Below are positions 27,001 to 40,328 of a stretch of DNA of 64,000 bases, piece after piece; positions within the stretch are counted from its first letter, which is position 1, and the number at the start of each line of letters is the position of its first letter. The DNA comes from Coniochaeta sp. PMI_546 (taxonomy: Eukaryota; Ascomycota; Sordariomycetes; Coniochaetales; Coniochaetaceae). The notes beneath the pieces are model-generated. The model was not told the origin of the DNA. It saw nothing but the letters and a program-made list of their open reading frames with translations, and made no database searches. Where the stretch lies: the NCBI GenBank assembly GCA_021432605.1, contig MU271149.1, positions 2,108,001-2,172,000 on the forward strand, read 5' to 3'. Made by a program: the position numbers and the translations under genes.

Positions 27001-30000
27001 TTCTTAGGATTTATTAACTTCTACCGAAAGTTTCTAAAAAGGTATAGCTAGATAATTACCCCCCTTACGGACCTGACGAAAGGAAATAAAGAATTCCAAT
27101 AGAACCCGAAAATAGAAACGGCGTTCTAAGAAATCAAGGAGGCGGTTAACAAACGATTAATTACCGCGTTCCTAGACCCCGAAAAACCTTACGAGGTCGA
27201 AACCGATATATCGGATTATATATTCGGAAGATAGATAGGATAACGAGATTCCGAAAAACGGTTATACCCTATAATATTCTTTTCGAAAAAGTTCAATAGA
27301 TTAGAACTCAATTACTAGATCTACGATAAAAAACTAATAACGATTATTAAGGCTTTTAAGGAATAGAAACCGTATTTTAACGGAACGATATATTAGATAA
27401 AGGTCTATACGGACTATAAGAATCTAATATACTTTACGATTATAAAAGAACTTAATAAACGATAGATTAGATAAATAAAATTCTTATCGGAATTCAACTT
27501 TCGGATTATCTACCGAAAAGGAAACGAAAACGGCCGAATAAACGCGTTAAACCGAAGACCGGATTATAAATAAAACGAGCTACTAATCTACCAAACAATC
27601 TTTAAAATTAACTCGAACGAAAACCTCGAATAAGTAAAACAATAGCTTAACGTCTTATTTACCGTTTACCTTAATAGAAAATAGGAAAACGAAATCAAAA
27701 ATGCTAATTAAGCTTACTAATTGAATATAAGGAATAGAAAAATATTCGTACTAGAATTTCTCTAGAAAGATTTGATTAAGGAATATTACGCGTACTTAAT
27801 ATACGGATATATAAGAATCGCGAAGATAATACAAAAAATCTAACGAACTTACGACTTTAACAAACTTAAGGAACGTATTACGGAAATCGTCGGCTAATAT
27901 TAGGAATATAACTAGAATAAGGTAGTAAAGTATAAACCGTACGGAAAGCTAAGGCCTTTACCGGTATTAGAAAAAGCTTAGGGATATATCGCGTTTGATT
28001 ATATCGTCAAGTTACCTCTATCAAAAAAACCAATAATAGGAATACGATACGATAATATCTTCGTTATTATCGATAAACTAACTAAATATAAATACTTTGT
28101 ATTATATATAGAAGCCAATACGGCTAAAGACTTCGCGTATACGTTCTTAAAATACATCGTTAATAATTACGGATTACCTGCCGAAATAGTTTCTAACCGA
28201 AAAATAACGTTTACTAGTAACTTTTGGAAAGCACTTATAATAAGATTAGGAATAAAGTACTCTTTATCGACCGCCTATTACTTATAAACAGATAGGCAAA
28301 CCGAAAGATTGAATTAGGTCTTAGAATAATACTTACGATATTACGTAAATTACAAATAAGATAATTAGGTAGAATTCCTACTTTTAATATAATTCGCGTA
28401 TAATAACGCGAAGTAAAATAGTATCGGATACTTACCTTTCTTTATAAATTACGGCTTCGAACTAGAGATTAATTAGATACCTTACTAATCTCGGGAAGTA
28501 TCTAAAGCCTTTATAACGGCTAAGGAACTTAAAGAGTTATATAATAAGTTACGAAAAAACTTAGAACTCGTAAAAGAAATAATAGTAAGATATTATAACG
28601 AAAGAAGGTTAAAAAGACTAACCTTTAAAAAGAGAGATAAGGTCTATTTACTTAGGAAAAATATTAAGACTAAACGATCAAACGATAAGTTAGATTATAA
28701 AAAACTTAAACCCTTCGAAATTAAAGAAATAATATCGGATACTAATTATAAATTTCGTTTACTAAAGATAATAAGAATTTACCCGGTATTTTACGTATTA
28801 CTATTAGAACTAGTAATAGTTAGTATTAAATTCTAAGAATTGGTCGAAGTAAAATCTATAGAACTAGAATACGAGGTTGAAATAATCTTCGACTTTAGGA
28901 AAAGGGGATATTAGATAAAATACTTGATCAAATAGAAAGGTTATAATAACTCGGAGAATATATAAGAACTAACTAGGAACTTAACGAATTATTAGTAGTT
29001 ATATAAACAATATTACTAATAGTACCCTAGCCCGTTCCTAACGAACTATTACCAAAAACGGCGTTCTAATTAACTACGCCAAAAGTACCAAAAGATTATA
29101 CGTTAATTACCGCGTTAGATTCCTAACGATTTGTTTCGTCTAAATCGTTAAGATTCTATAGACCTTAGGAAACTATAAAAGCTTTTCGGGATACTAACGA
29201 ACGTTTTTACTATCGAAAACGTTCGAGACGTAATAGAAATTTATCTAATTCTCGTTACGTTTAAAAGAATCGTTCGCGACGTTCGCGAAAGAGATTTTTA
29301 ACGTCGGACTTTTCCCGGTTTAAGCGACGAGATTCTTAGATAATACGGGAAACTACTTTTATTAGTATACGACGAAGTTTTCTTCGAACTATCGAACTTA
29401 CGAAAGGAAACCGAAACCTTTAAACCGTCGTAAGATCGACCGCGACGAATATATTCGCTATATCGTATTATACTTTTTAACATTCTATATTTTATCCCTC
29501 GAGAATAATAAAATAAATAAGGTATGATTTCGAAACTTAACTCGTCGATTATAACGGCTAGACGATAACGTTATTTAGTTTTCTTTGACTTTTCTTTAGA
29601 AGATTTTTCTACGCGATTAGATATTATATCAATATTACGGGAAATAATAAAAGAGGAAGATTAGCGACTTACCTTAACATAAGCGCTAACGTTATTTTAT
29701 AATTTATCCTAGCCTTCGGGACGAAGATTTAGAAAAGGGATATCGTATTACGAACCGTACCTATTAGGCTAACGGGACGCGGAACGGAATAACTATTACG
29801 GGGTAACGGTTATCTAATCATAAGGGGATTACTAGGCGACTAGGTATATAGGGTAATAAGCTATTATAAAGGATTACTTGGATTACGGTAAGCTAGTTCG
29901 CCTTAGATTACTAACTATAGCAAAAAGGATTATTACGAGAAAAGTAATCTACGAAAGAATATCTTATATTTAAATAGTCCTTACTATTAGATAATTACGA

Positions 30001-30175
30001 ATTGCTTTTATAACGATTAATATATAATTCTCTACGTTTAATTACCTACCCCTTTTTGAAATAATAATCTACCTTTTGGCTAGATACGATCTTACTATAA
30101 TTTACCGTACGTACCTAACTGATTGTCAATAGACCCCAAATATCGGTTAGTATTTAAGAATATTAATTCGTTATA
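24062..30175 (+). mobile_element. E: 3' portion of a fossil LTR2-family Gypsy chromovirus
   Basis: On the + strand it holds the later gag (about 24230-25640), reverse transcriptase about 26330-26900, integrase about 27990-28430, a chromodomain about 28830-29000 and the 3' LTR 29746-30175. Its 5' LTR and first gag portion lie on the minus strand at 37493-38528. The split is explained by an LTR1 insertion (TSD gaaat) followed by inversion. E sits inside the 5' LTR of F3a (TSD agatc at 30176-30180 and, inverted, 38529-38533). It has dozens of breaks. Confidence 0.85.
29746..30175 (+). repeat. LTR2, 3' LTR of E
   Basis: This LTR is 430 bp. It starts tattacgaacc after a purine tract and ends ttcgttata. 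It is the same length as 38099-38528 and one base shorter than 39863-40293. Confidence 0.9.
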
Positions 30176-31151
30176 AGATCAGATTAGATTTACTTATATT
30201 ATATAATTATATTACGTATTCTTTTATTTAGTTTTAATTAAAGATTTCTTTTATATTTCTAATTCTTCTTTTTAATTAAGCTATTTAAGAAATACGATAA
30301 CGGGCCGAAACGGTATCCGCCCGACCCGTAATAAGATAGTTCGCGGTAAATAACCGATTCGGAGCCGAAGATCTAGTTAGAATAACTTTCGTACCCCGGT
30401 ATTAAACGACGACGAATTATAAAATAATAACGAAATTAACGTTTTATTAACGAGACCTTTAAAATACGGTAGAAAGATAGCCGATCCGGCTTTTCCCGCC
30501 GTTATAATTATTTCGATCGTTCTAAATTTAATACCCGAAATTATAATTAAAGAATTCGGGCGCGCCGAAAAAAAACGTAAAACCTTTAAAACTTACGTTA
30601 AGGTTTAAAAGGAAATTCGAAGGTTTTAACGATCGATTTATAAACGAAACGATTTAAATTCCGACTTTTTTCGTAACGTTAAAATTAAAATTAAAAATAT
30701 CCCCGAATTAAAGTTTAATTATACCGTTTAATAATATTAGGATTAGTTCCGCGCGTTTAAACGGGGATTTAAAAAAGTAAAATGTAAATATTATACCGAA
30801 AAGAGCCGTATCTTTAAAACTATTAATTAGTTATAACCTAATTATTAATCCCGATAAGATCGTTACGTTTAAAACTAATAGTATTTAAACGAAGACTTTA
30901 ACGATACCGATTAAGAAACGTTCGAGGAATAGATTATTATTCTATTATAAAATTATAAAAATCTCGAAACCGAGATAATATAAGTTTTAAACGACGTTAA
31001 ATAACTACCGAATTAAATATTATAAGTTTTCGACGTTTATCTCGATTTTCTCGAAAATAACTTTTCCTAATAAAATAAAATATAACAAACTAAGCTTTTT
31101 TACGTTACATTTTAATCTAATTTACGTATTTATATTAAAAAAACTATTACG
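30176..31151 (+). mobile_element. F3a: 5' LTR remnant and gag start, in inverted segment
   Basis: The first 80 bp (30176-30255) complete the LTR3 sequence whose other half is 38529-38745: 217 + 80 - 5 = 292 bp. The rest is the leader and beginning of gag of F3a, sense strand +. It ends at ttacg (31147-31151), which matches in inverted form the cgtaa at 10479-10483 where the F3a body resumes on the minus strand. It is strongly RIP-like with many breaks. Confidence 0.75.
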
Positions 31152-31542
31152 TGTTATAAACCTACGGTTACGAAGAGAACCCTGCCAATCGATAAAGAAC
31201 AGATATATAAGGCGTATCGTACTATATAAGTTAGGAACCCCGGGTCACGTAACTGATAGGAGAAATAGTTTTATAACAAATATATCAAGATATAAGCGAT
31301 AGTTTCCTATTAACTATATTACTATAATCTCTACTAATATATAAGAAGGAATCTCTCTAGATTCCGTTATAGATAGTTCTTAATTACCTAATAATCAATC
31401 TAAGTATTCAATCGAGGTTATTATTAAGTAAGATACTTATCTTAACGATACTAGAGTAAAAACTATTTGTTATACCTTAACTTACTTACCTTAAGTAATA
31501 GAACTTACCTTCTAATCTTTAGCCTGTCTTAGGATCGTTATA
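31152..31542 (+). repeat. LTR1, 5' LTR of C
   Basis: This LTR is 391 bp, begins tgttataaacc (TG retained) and ends ggatcgttata. It is of the same subtype as the LTRs of A and B. Confidence 0.9.
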
Positions 31543-34500
31543 TTTTGATTACTCCTATTCGGTAAGTTAACCTTATACTAAATAGCTAACAATTATATCG
31601 ACAAAAGGAACCGTTACGATAACGTCTAAGGAAGAACTCGTTTAGTAAGTTACTAAGCTCGGAACTAAACTAGAAAAGTTAAAAAACGAATACGAAGAAC
31701 TAAAATCCAAAACGGCGGAGCCTAAGAACGACTTTAAGACTACGGAACGAATAGCTAAGATCAAAGCCCTACGGCCGGAACCTTACGATAAGAACCGCGA
31801 AGGATTATAAACCTTTATTACCTAGGCTAATACGTATCTTATAATTAATAAGGCGGTTTTCGTTTACGAATACGAAAGAGTATTATATATAATAAGTCTA
31901 TTAAAAGGTAGAGTTATAAAATAGTATAAACTAACGTTACGCGACTAGTTAGATAATACGGCTAACGAACGCAAACTTGAGACTAAGATACTATTTAATA
32001 ACCTCGATAAGTTCTAAGAAAAACTCCGCGAAACGTTCGGTAATCCCGATAAGACGCGAACGGCCGAACGGTAATTAATAAACCTAAGGTAGAAAAGATC
32101 GGCGGGAACTTATACGGCCGAATTCAAACGCTTTTTTACGAAATTCGATTTAAGGGAAACGGCTCTTATAATTTAGTTTTACGGAAGACTTCGTAATAAC
32201 GTTAAAGACAAACTTAGTAAGACCGATAGGCCTAAGACTCTTTATAAATACGTTATATAAGCTATCCTAATCGATAATCGATTATATAAACGATAGTTAG
32301 AAAAGAAACGAAAAAGAATTACGTAAGGACGGTCTAATAATAGTAATATCGCGAATACTAGTTAGAAAAAGTCTACCACCTATAGTAATTATTCTAAACT
32401 AATAGAACTAAACGTTACCCGGAAGGATAACTCCAAGAAAAATAAGAAATACTTTAACTACGGTAAGTAAAGATATTTCGCTAACAAATATCGATAACCT
32501 AAGAAAACCTAAAAGCTAGTCCCCGAAAATAAGGCTTAGGCGGTAATAAGGGATAGAGAATCCCGCGCTATCGTAATAATACGTAGAAAATAACAATATA
32601 AGGTATTTCTTAAACTATTAGGAAAAGAAATCGACTTAATAGTAATATTAGGTTATAATATTACGGACGTAACGTATCTAGTTAACCTATTAGATCGAGA
32701 ATAAGACGAAATCGAAGAGGAATAAATACCCTTGTATAAAGACTACGAGTCGGTTTATATTAATTCGGTTTATTATAATTAGATTTCGTAGAATTCATAC
32801 GTTTTCTACCGTTATATTTGGTATATATAAGGAAAACTAGATTACAAATAGATACTAGTACGAATACTAATAACTAAACCGATACCTTACCCTTATAAAC
32901 CTAGAGATATCGAAAGATACGAGGAAGTATATAGGAACGGATAGTATTTATTACTAACGCCGCCCGGAACTATATAATTACAATTTAACCTAACGGGATA
33001 GGAATTCTTAATAATAACGGAACCTAGACGAAAAATCGAAGGTAAGAACTAAATATAAATTATTTACCTACCCGAAAACTCGGTAAGACGTACGGGACGA
33101 TTAGGATATTCGGTATTAGAAATCGTAACGTAAGTTATAACGGGAGAAAAATCGACCGAGGAGTTCTAGGTACGATAATACCGTATTAACGCGTAAGTTA
33201 ATACGTACTTAACGAATTGCCGGGGTTATAAGTTATAAGTATAAAGGAAGGTCGAAGAGTTAATATAAGAAACGGACCAAATAGACAAACGTTTAGATAG
33301 ACTATTAGGCCCCGAGCCGGAAGTAGAAGAGAAAAAGAACGGAGAACCGTTAGAATTTTCCTTAAAGGCCAAAGACAAACTTAAATACTACGGTATTTCG
33401 TTCCGAAGATTAGAAAAACGGTTAAAAAACGACAAACGTCGACTATAAAGGGATTATATCGACGTAATATAAAAAGATCCCTATATACGACCGAGGGAAT
33501 TGAATACTTACGAGTTACGATTAATATATAAGAAAGTAATACCTAAGTAATAATAAATAGCGGAATATAAGGAAATTATATCTCGCCAAATCTCGTTAAT
33601 ATATTACGATTACCTTAGAAGAAAAAGGACGAGCCTTACCGATTTAGAACTATTAATAGAAGCTTTATCGATTATAAATAAGGACTAGTAAATATAAAGA
33701 CTACGCCCTTTCAAGTTACTATCTAAGGCTATAATTAAGAGATAACGTTCGATATTACGGAGATCTTATCGTACGGTATAATATTAAAGATACCTTAGCT
33801 ACGAACGAATAATCCCCGAGTCAATTAGAAAATAGGCTAATTTTAATAAGATACGCTAAGAAAAGAGTTAGCTTTTATAGAAAACGGACCTTACGAGGAA
33901 AAGCTTATATATAACTTTAAAAGAGCTTTGATAATCTACGAAACGATTATAGAGATTTAGTTTATATCGACGCGAACGATTCCGAAGGAATACTATCGAT
34001 ATAACAAATTATTTAAGCCCGAGTTTAAGATAAAATTATTTGAATATAATCGTTAGGATTACGAGATTAATCTTTAGTTAGGTAAGGAACCCGGATTTTA
34101 TAAGATTTACCCTTTTAACGACTTATAATTATAAGCGTTAAAAGAATATATTAATAAAAATCTAAAGAAAGGTTATATTCGACTATTACAATTATTAGTA
34201 GGATACCCTATCTTATTTATATTTAAAAAGAACGGGAAATTACGTTTCGTTATAAATTACCGATAGCTTAATAATATTATTATCAAAGATCGAGGACTAT
34301 TACCTCTTATATCCGAACTAAGAAATCGGTTATATAAGGCCCGATAGTTTATTACCTTAGACTTCAAAAGAGTATATAACCTAATACGAGTTAAGGAAAG
34401 AGATAAGTAGAAGACGGTATAACGATTTAGGTTAGGATAATACGAATATTATATTATACCCTTCGGGCTCGTTAATATATTGGTTTCTTTCTAGAAAATA

Positions 34501-37101
34501 ATCAATTACGTATTTCGAAAGTAATTGGACGATTTTATCGTCGCGTACTTCGATAATATCTTAATCTATTCGGAAGACTTCGAACAATATAAGAAATACG
34601 TCTACCTCGTCTTATAGGTATTATAAGACGCGAATTTATTAGTCGAACCCGAGAAGTACGAATTTTACTAGTAAAAAGTAAAATTTCTCGGTTACGTTAT
34701 ATTATTAGGTTAGTTCGAGATAGACCTAAACAAGCTAAAGGCTATTAAAAAATAGCTCGTATTAGAAACGGTTACGGGAATACGAGCTTTTTTGGGGATT
34801 ACTAACTTCTATCGGAAGTTTATTAAAGATTATAACAAGATTGTAATACCCCTTACTAACCTTATTAAGAAAGACTTAAGGTTCGAATAGACTTCGAAGG
34901 AAGAAAAGGCGTTCTAAGAACTTAAGGGGAGGATCTTAAGCTAACTAGTATTAGTTATTACGGACCCCGAGAAACCTTACGAAATAGAAACCGATACGTC
35001 GGAATTCGTATTCGGAAACTAGTTAGGATAAAAGGATAAATAAGGAAGATTATACCTAATAGTATTCTTCTCGAAGAAGCTAAGTAGATTAGAATTCAAT
35101 TATAATATACTAGATAAAAAGCTAATAGCTATTATTAAAATATTCAAAGAATAGAAATATTATCTTATAAGGGTAAGATATAAGGTAAAAGTCCTAATAG
35201 ATTACAAAAACCTTATTACGTTTACTTTTACGAAAGAACTTAATAAACGACAAATTAGATAGTATAAGTTCCTTACCGATTTCGATTTCGAAATTATATA
35301 TAAGAAGGGAAACGAAAATAGTAGAACGGACGTTCTTAATCGACGAGAAGATTTGAAACTAAGAAAGGAAATACGTTCGGTAAACTTCTTTAGGACTAAC
35401 TAATAAGGAAACCTTAAACTCGATATATAGATCGGAATAATATAGAACGTAAAACCCGAAGAATAATAGGCGGAAAAGATTAAGGAATACCGGAAGAAGG
35501 AGATTAAGGAAGACGTTACCTTTATACTCTTATTATATTACGGCTTACCCTAATTCCGAAATAAAGTATACGTACCTAACGAATTGCGGAAGGAACTAAT
35601 AAAAGAGTTCTACGAATATTTATTATATAGATACTAAGGAGTTTATAAGACTAAAAAACGCGTACGGTAAACTTACGACTTTCTAAGATTGGATAAAGTA
35701 GTCAGATAGGTAGTCGGCGAATACGATAAGTATAACAAAGCCAAGTCAAATAGATATAAGCTATACGGACTATTATAACCTATATAACTACTAGAGAAAC
35801 TATAGGAAATAGTTACGATAGACTTTATCGTCAAACTACTAATATCGAAGGAACCTATAATTAGGATCGCTTACGATAGTATATAAGTAGTTATAAACAA
35901 ATTTTCCAAATACGCGTATTTCATACCATATAAAGAAGTAAGTATAGCGGAAGATATAGCCTATATCTTTTTAAAGGTAATAGTAAGCTAATATAAACTA
36001 CCCAAATAGCTTATTACCGATAGAAATAAGTTGTTTACCTTAAAGTTCTAGATAATACTAATACGACAAATCGGAATCAAATATAAGTTATCGATATCGT
36101 TTTACCTATAGACGGATAGACAAATAGAACGAACGAACTAGACCCTTAAATAATATCTAAGGATATATATTAATGAAAAGTAAAATAATTAGGTTAAGTA
36201 GTTATTAGTAGTATAATAGACCTATAATAATATACTTAGCGAAACGTTAAACGGGTACTTACCGTTCTTTGTTAATTACGGTTATAAGCCTACTATAAGG
36301 GAAATATTAGGAGACGGACTAATACTATCGGAACCGGAATTATTACAAGTAAGATATACCGCAGAATAAATAAAGTTACTTTATAAGAAATTTCGCGGAT
36401 ATATAAAACTATTTAACTTACGAATAGTACGATACGTAAATTAGAAAAGGTTAAAAGGACTAACTTTATAAAAAGGAGACAAAATCTACCTCGTACGACG
36501 AAATATCAAAACAAAACGATTAAGTACGGTTCTCGACAACTCTCGTTACCTCGCGATCGGCTTCCTCTTTTTCGACCCGTTCCAATTCTTTTATACTCGT
36601 TATACTTTTACGGATAACACGTATTATTTTCTCAAATTACATTTTCTTTTATTTACGAAAACGTTCGATTTTCGTATCTATAATCCTTCGTTCTTTTTCG
36701 AACTTCTCGAAAGCGAATTCGTATTCGTAAAACTGTTTTCCAATACGTTCTAGGTTCCTAACTGAGAATTCCTATACGTTATAGTACGATAATATATCGC
36801 GGATATAACGAACGTAACGATTAGGATTGGAAGGGGAAACCTCGTAAGTAATAAGGCCTTTTTCCTTATAGTTTGAATACGAAGGTATTTCGATATAGTC
36901 GGAATCCAAGAGGACTTAAAAGAGTTTGTTCTTACGAACGGTCGAGGCTTTCGGCTATTTTGTTTGCTTTTATATATTACGGTTAGATATGATAACGATA
37001 AAGAAAGGGAAACCTTCGGACGCAATTTATATAGGCTATTAGTACTATTTATAAGGAATATTAGGCCTTAAGGATAATAGCTAGAAGGAAGAGGGGGATA
37101 A

Positions 37102-37492
37102 TATTATAGACTTACGGTTACGAAAAGAACCCCGTTAATCGATAAGGAATAGATATATAGGGCGTATCGTATTATATAGGTTAGGAACCCCGGGTTACGT
37201 AACTAATAAGAGAAATAGTTTTATAGTAGATATATTAGGATATAGACGATAGTTTCCTATTAACTATATTACTACAATCTTTACTAGTATATAGGAAGGA
37301 GTTTCTCTAGATTCCGTTACAGATAGTTCTTAATTACCTAGTAATCAATCTAAATATTCAATCGAGGTTATTATTGAATAAGATACTTGTCTTAACGATA
37401 TTAGAATAAAGACTACTTGTTATACCTTAACTTACTTACCCTAAATAACAGAACTTACCTTCTGATCCTTAGCCCGTCTTGGGATCGTTATA
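37102..37492 (+). repeat. LTR1, 3' LTR of C
   Basis: This LTR is 391 bp, preceded by a purine tract ending gaggggga, and ends gggatcgttata. The flanking gaaat (37493-37497) is the diagnostic duplication shared with the right side of B. Confidence 0.9.
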
Positions 37493-38528
37493 GAAATCTT
37501 TATAATTCCCTTCCTTTCTATACGTCGTTTATATAAACGATTATCGATTCTTACGGTTATCTCGACGTAAATAGATAGTTCGTCTAGTCGATCTTCTTTA
37601 ACTAATTCGTCTTTAACGTCTTTTTTGAATTTTTAATAAAATTACGTTATAAGAAGTTTATCTTCCTATTCTAACTTAGAAGAGATTTGCCTAAATTATA
37701 AGGCGTAATTCGAAACTAACCCTTTCTATCGGAAGGTTTATAATTTACGTTTAGCTATCCTTTCCTCGTCTAAGGTACCGAAAATCTTTTTTAGGGTATC
37801 GGCGAAACTTAAGAAAAATCCGAAGATCTTATTAATCTCGTCGTCGCGATCCGACTCCCCGTTCTCAAAATAATCCCGTAAGGTTAGTTCAAACTAATTA
37901 AGCGCGTCGTTTTTCAAAAGGTAGGTAACGTAAAAGACCTTACGTTCCTTATCCGGAAAATCGTATATATTATAACGGAAGTAGGCCCTAAACTAGGTAA
38001 AGAAACCTTAAAAGGTCTTTAGATTCCTATCGTAAGCCTAAGGCGGGGATACCTTAAGACGGCCGCCTTTCCTAACCTATTATTAAGAACGATTAACGTA
38101 TAACGAATCAATACTCTTAAATACTAACCGATACTTAGGGTTTATTAACAATTAGTTAGGTACGTACGGTAAGTTATAATAAGATCGTATCTAACTAAAA
38201 GGTAGATTACTATTTCAAAAAAGGGTAAGTAATTAAACGTAAAAAACTATATATTAATCGTTATAGAAGTAATTCGTAACTATTTAGCAATAAAGATTGT
38301 TTAAATATAAGATATTCCTTCGTAGATTATTTCTCTCGTAATAATCCTTTTTGTTATAATTAGTAATCTAGGGCGAACTAGCTTACCGTAATCCAAATAA
38401 TCCTTTATAATAACTTACTACCTTATATACCTAGTCGCTTGGTAATCCCTTTGTAATTAGATAACCGTTACCCCGTAATGGTTATTCCGTTCCGCGTCCC
38501 GTTGGCCTAATAGGTACGGTTCGTAACA
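37493..38528 (-). mobile_element. E: 5' LTR and gag start
   Basis: On the minus strand this is the beginning of element E: 5' LTR2 at 38528-38099 followed by about 600 bp of leader and gag. It stops at the gaaat duplication where an LTR1 element had inserted. The remainder of E is 24062-30175 on the opposite strand. Confidence 0.8.
38099..38528 (-). repeat. LTR2, 5' LTR of E
   Basis: This LTR is 430 bp. Its + strand ends are tataacgaatc and ggttcgtaaca. The next bases are gatct (38529-38533), the inverted form of agatc found after the 3' LTR at 30176-30180. Confidence 0.9.
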
Positions 38529-38745
38529 GATCTAATCTATAAGGCTTTATATTATATAAACTAATTCTTAAAAAAAAGGAAAGGAAAGGAATTCTAAAAT
38601 CGGGGTATCTAAAATTCCTTTTTAAACTAATTAGAAACGGGGTTTAGAATTAGGTACGAATCGGGTACGCCTTAATACCGAAACGGCTTAAACTAAGCGA
38701 TACCGTTTACGGGAATCTTACCCTCGTTCTATAAACCTCGTTATA
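38529..38745 (-). repeat. LTR3, first part of the 5' LTR of F3a
   Basis: These 217 bp match the outer part of LTR3 and are cut by the insertion of E at gatct. The remaining 80 bp are at 30176-30255 in the opposite orientation. The outer end is cctcgttata, followed by ttttt. Confidence 0.85.
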
Positions 38746-38844
38746 TTTTTACCTAATTCGAAACGGTTTCGTTTCGAATATGGTTTCCTTTCGGAACGAA
38801 CGAAGATATATAATATAATCTTAATTACCGTTTACTAGTAATAA
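38746..38844. other. Short AT-rich spacer, no gene
   Basis: About 100 bp between the outer end of F3a and the truncated copy E2. It contains a small palindrome around cgaaacggtttcgtttcg. I see nothing else in it. Confidence 0.4.
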
Positions 38845-40293
38845 TAATAATATCGGATACTAATTATAAACTTTATTTATTAAAGATAATAAGAATTTAC
38901 CTAGTATTTTATATATTATTATTAAAACTAATAATAAATAGTACTAAATTCTAAGAGTTAGTCGAAATAGAATTTATAAAACTAAAATACGAAGTTGAAA
39001 TAATCTTCGATTTTAAGAAAAAGAAATATTAGACGGAATACTTAATTAAATAAAAAGATTATAATGATTCGGAAAATATATAAAAACTAATTAGGAACCT
39101 AACGAATTATTAATAACTATATAAGTAATATTACTAATAATACCTTAGCCTATTTCTAACGAGTTATCGTTAAAAATAACGTTTTAGTTAATTACGTTAA
39201 AAATATTAAAAAATTATATATCGATTACCGTTTCGGATTCCTAACGATCCGTTTCGTTTAAATCGTTGAGATTTTATAAATCTTAAAAAACTATAAAAGC
39301 CTTTCGGGATATTAACAAACGTTTTTACCGTCGAAAACGTTTAAAACGTAATAAAGATTTATTTAACTTTCGTTACGTTTGGAAGAATCGTTTACGATAT
39401 TCGCGAAAGAAACCTTTAACGTCGGATTTTTCCCGGTTTAAACGATAAAATTCTTAGATAATATACGAGATTACCTTTATTAGTATACGATAAAGTTCTT
39501 TTTAAATTGTTAGATTTATAAAAAGAAACCAAAACCTTTAAATTATCGTAAGATCGACCGCGATATATATATTCGTTATATTATATTATACCTTTTAATA
39601 TTTTATATTTTATCTTTCGAAAATGATAAAATAAATAAAGTATAATTTCGAAACCTAATTCGTTAATTATAATAATTAGCGGTTAACGTTATTTAGTTTT
39701 CTTTAACTTTTCTTTAGAAGAACTTTTTACGCGATTAGATATCGTATTAATATTACGGGATATAAAAAAAAAGAAAATTAACGATTTACTTTAACGTAAA
39801 CGTTAACGTTATTTTATAATCTACTTTAGTTTTCGAGACGAAGATTTAAAAGAAAGATATCGTATTACGAACCGTACTTATTAGATTAATAAGATACGGA
39901 ACGGAATAACTATTATAAAATAACGGTTATCTAATTATAAAAGGATTACTAAATAACTAAGTATATAAGTAATCAGCTATTAATAAAAGATTACTTGGAT
40001 TACGGTAAGCTAACTCGTTTTAGATTATTAATTATAACTAAAAGGATTATTACGAAAAAAGTAATTTACGAAAGAATATCTTATATTTAAATAGTCTTTA
40101 TTATTAGATAATTACGAATTATTTTTATAACGATTAATATATAGTTCTTTATATTTAATTATCTATCTCTTTTTAAAGTAATAATCTACCTTTTAGCTAG
40201 ATACGATCTTATTATAACTTATCGTACGTACCTAACTAATTGTTAATAAACCCCTAAGTATCGGTTAATACTTAAGAGTATTAATTCGTTATA
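38845..40293 (+). mobile_element. E2: truncated 3' fragment of a second LTR2-family element
   Basis: It is homologous to 28725-30175 of element E (end of pol, chromodomain region and 3' LTR 39863-40293) and starts abruptly inside pol. It is heavily RIP-like and non-functional. Confidence 0.8.
39863..40293 (+). repeat. LTR2, 3' LTR of E2
   Basis: This LTR is 431 bp, starts tattacgaacc and ends ttcgttata. It is the third LTR2 copy in the window. Only 35 bp separate it from element D. Confidence 0.85.
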
Positions 40294-40328
40294 CGTAATA
40301 GTAGCAAACTTTAATCTCTAAGGTATAG

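Larger units (their letters stand above)
31152..37492 (+). mobile_element. C: fossil LTR1-family Gypsy chromovirus, recombinant partner of B
   Basis: Both LTRs are 391 bp (31152-31542 and 37102-37492). Between them are gag about 31620-32550, reverse transcriptase about 34110-34760 and integrase about 35810-36260, plus the antisense frame about 36530-37040. At 6.3 kb it is somewhat shorter than A and D. Flanks are ttacg on the left and gaaat on the right. They do not match each other but match the inverted flanks of B, so C is the second product of the recombination that inverted 24062-31151. It carries dozens of breaks. Confidence 0.85.

Noticed and set aside
4281-38750. Target-site duplication of F3a (tttta versus ttttt)
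   Set aside because: There is one non-transition mismatch in an A/T run, too weak to claim, though compatible.
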